Below, one piece after another: positions 5,619 through 5,744 of a DNA stretch of 5,744 bases. Position 1 is the first letter of the stretch. Each line of letters begins with the position of its first letter. Source of the stretch: Dehalobacter sp. CP (lineage in GTDB: Bacteria; Bacillota_B; Desulfitobacteriia; Desulfitobacteriales; Syntrophobotulaceae); NCBI GenBank assembly GCA_009910795.1, contig VMEE01000069.1, forward strand, positions 1 through 5,744. Direction: 5' to 3'. The position numbers and the translations under genes are program-made. The notes under the pieces were generated by a model that was given only the letters and a program-made list of their open reading frames with translations, searched no databases and was not told the DNA's origin.

Positions 5619-5744
5619 AGAAAGGAGTGGGAATTATGCAGGAGAATTTTGAAAAATGGAGGGTGGGTATTCCAGATACATTTTATCCGATAAGCGAATT
5701 GCAGAAGTATGTTCAATACGGTACTGTCAAATCTTACTTAAAAG
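5619..5744. repeat. 126-bp direct repeat, right copy
   Basis: Identical to 1-126 with no mismatch, ending at the last base of the window. See the left copy for interpretation: circular closure in the assembly, or the start of another tandem unit. Confidence 0.95.
5636..5744 (+). CDS. start of a CprK-like regulator gene, cut by the window end
   Basis: The first 36 codons are identical to the regulator gene at 18, with the same AAAGGAG ribosome site (5621-5627) 8 bases before the ATG. If the sequence is a circle or an assembly loop, this is the same gene seen twice and 5081-5618 is its true upstream region. If not, it is a second or third regulator gene behind the GTPase pair. Nothing beyond residue 36 can be seen. 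Confidence 0.75.
   Translation, partial: MQENFEKWRVGIPDTFYPISELQKYVQYGTVKSYLK

Overview
The window carries a compact methyl-transfer gene cluster of the kind anaerobic, acetogenic or dehalogenating Firmicutes use to take methyl groups from methoxylated or other methylated compounds. The AT-rich spacers, strong AAGGAGG-type ribosome sites, a CprK-like Crp/Fnr regulator and a three-part corrinoid methyltransferase set point to a Desulfitobacterium-like member of the Peptococcaceae/Desulfitobacteriaceae. This is inference from family resemblance; there is no rRNA or marker gene.

Layout, all on the + strand. 18-737: an intact CprK-type transcription regulator. 738-827: an AT-rich spacer with a perfect 17-bp inverted repeat. 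828-1231: a decayed second copy of the regulator gene, broken by deletions, a frameshift and stop codons. 1266-2069: a pterin-binding methyltransferase (MT II). 2135-2770: a B12-binding corrinoid protein. 2809-3789: a UroD-like substrate methyltransferase (MT I). A hairpin at 3837-3875 probably ends this transcript. 4003-4614: a short COG0523/CobW GTPase whose only sensible start is a non-standard ATC codon. 4616-5080: a protein with an extreme His-rich N-terminus, starting one base after the GTPase stop. 5081-5618: about 540 bases without a convincing gene, containing several inverted repeats.

How the parts would work together: MT I moves a methyl group from the substrate to Co(I) of the corrinoid protein, and MT II moves it on to tetrahydrofolate for the Wood-Ljungdahl or a respiratory pathway. 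The CprK-like protein would sense an aromatic substrate and switch the cluster on. The GTPase and His-rich protein look like a metal-delivery pair, together resembling one COG0523 protein cut into two genes, perhaps supplying zinc or cobalt to the methyltransferases. No corrinoid-reactivating (RACE/RamA-type) gene is present.

The first 126 bases of the window are repeated exactly as its last 126 bases. Because the repeat ends coincide with both window ends, the sequence either closes into a 5618-bp circle in the assembly or is one unit of a tandem amplification in which every operon copy is followed by another regulator gene.
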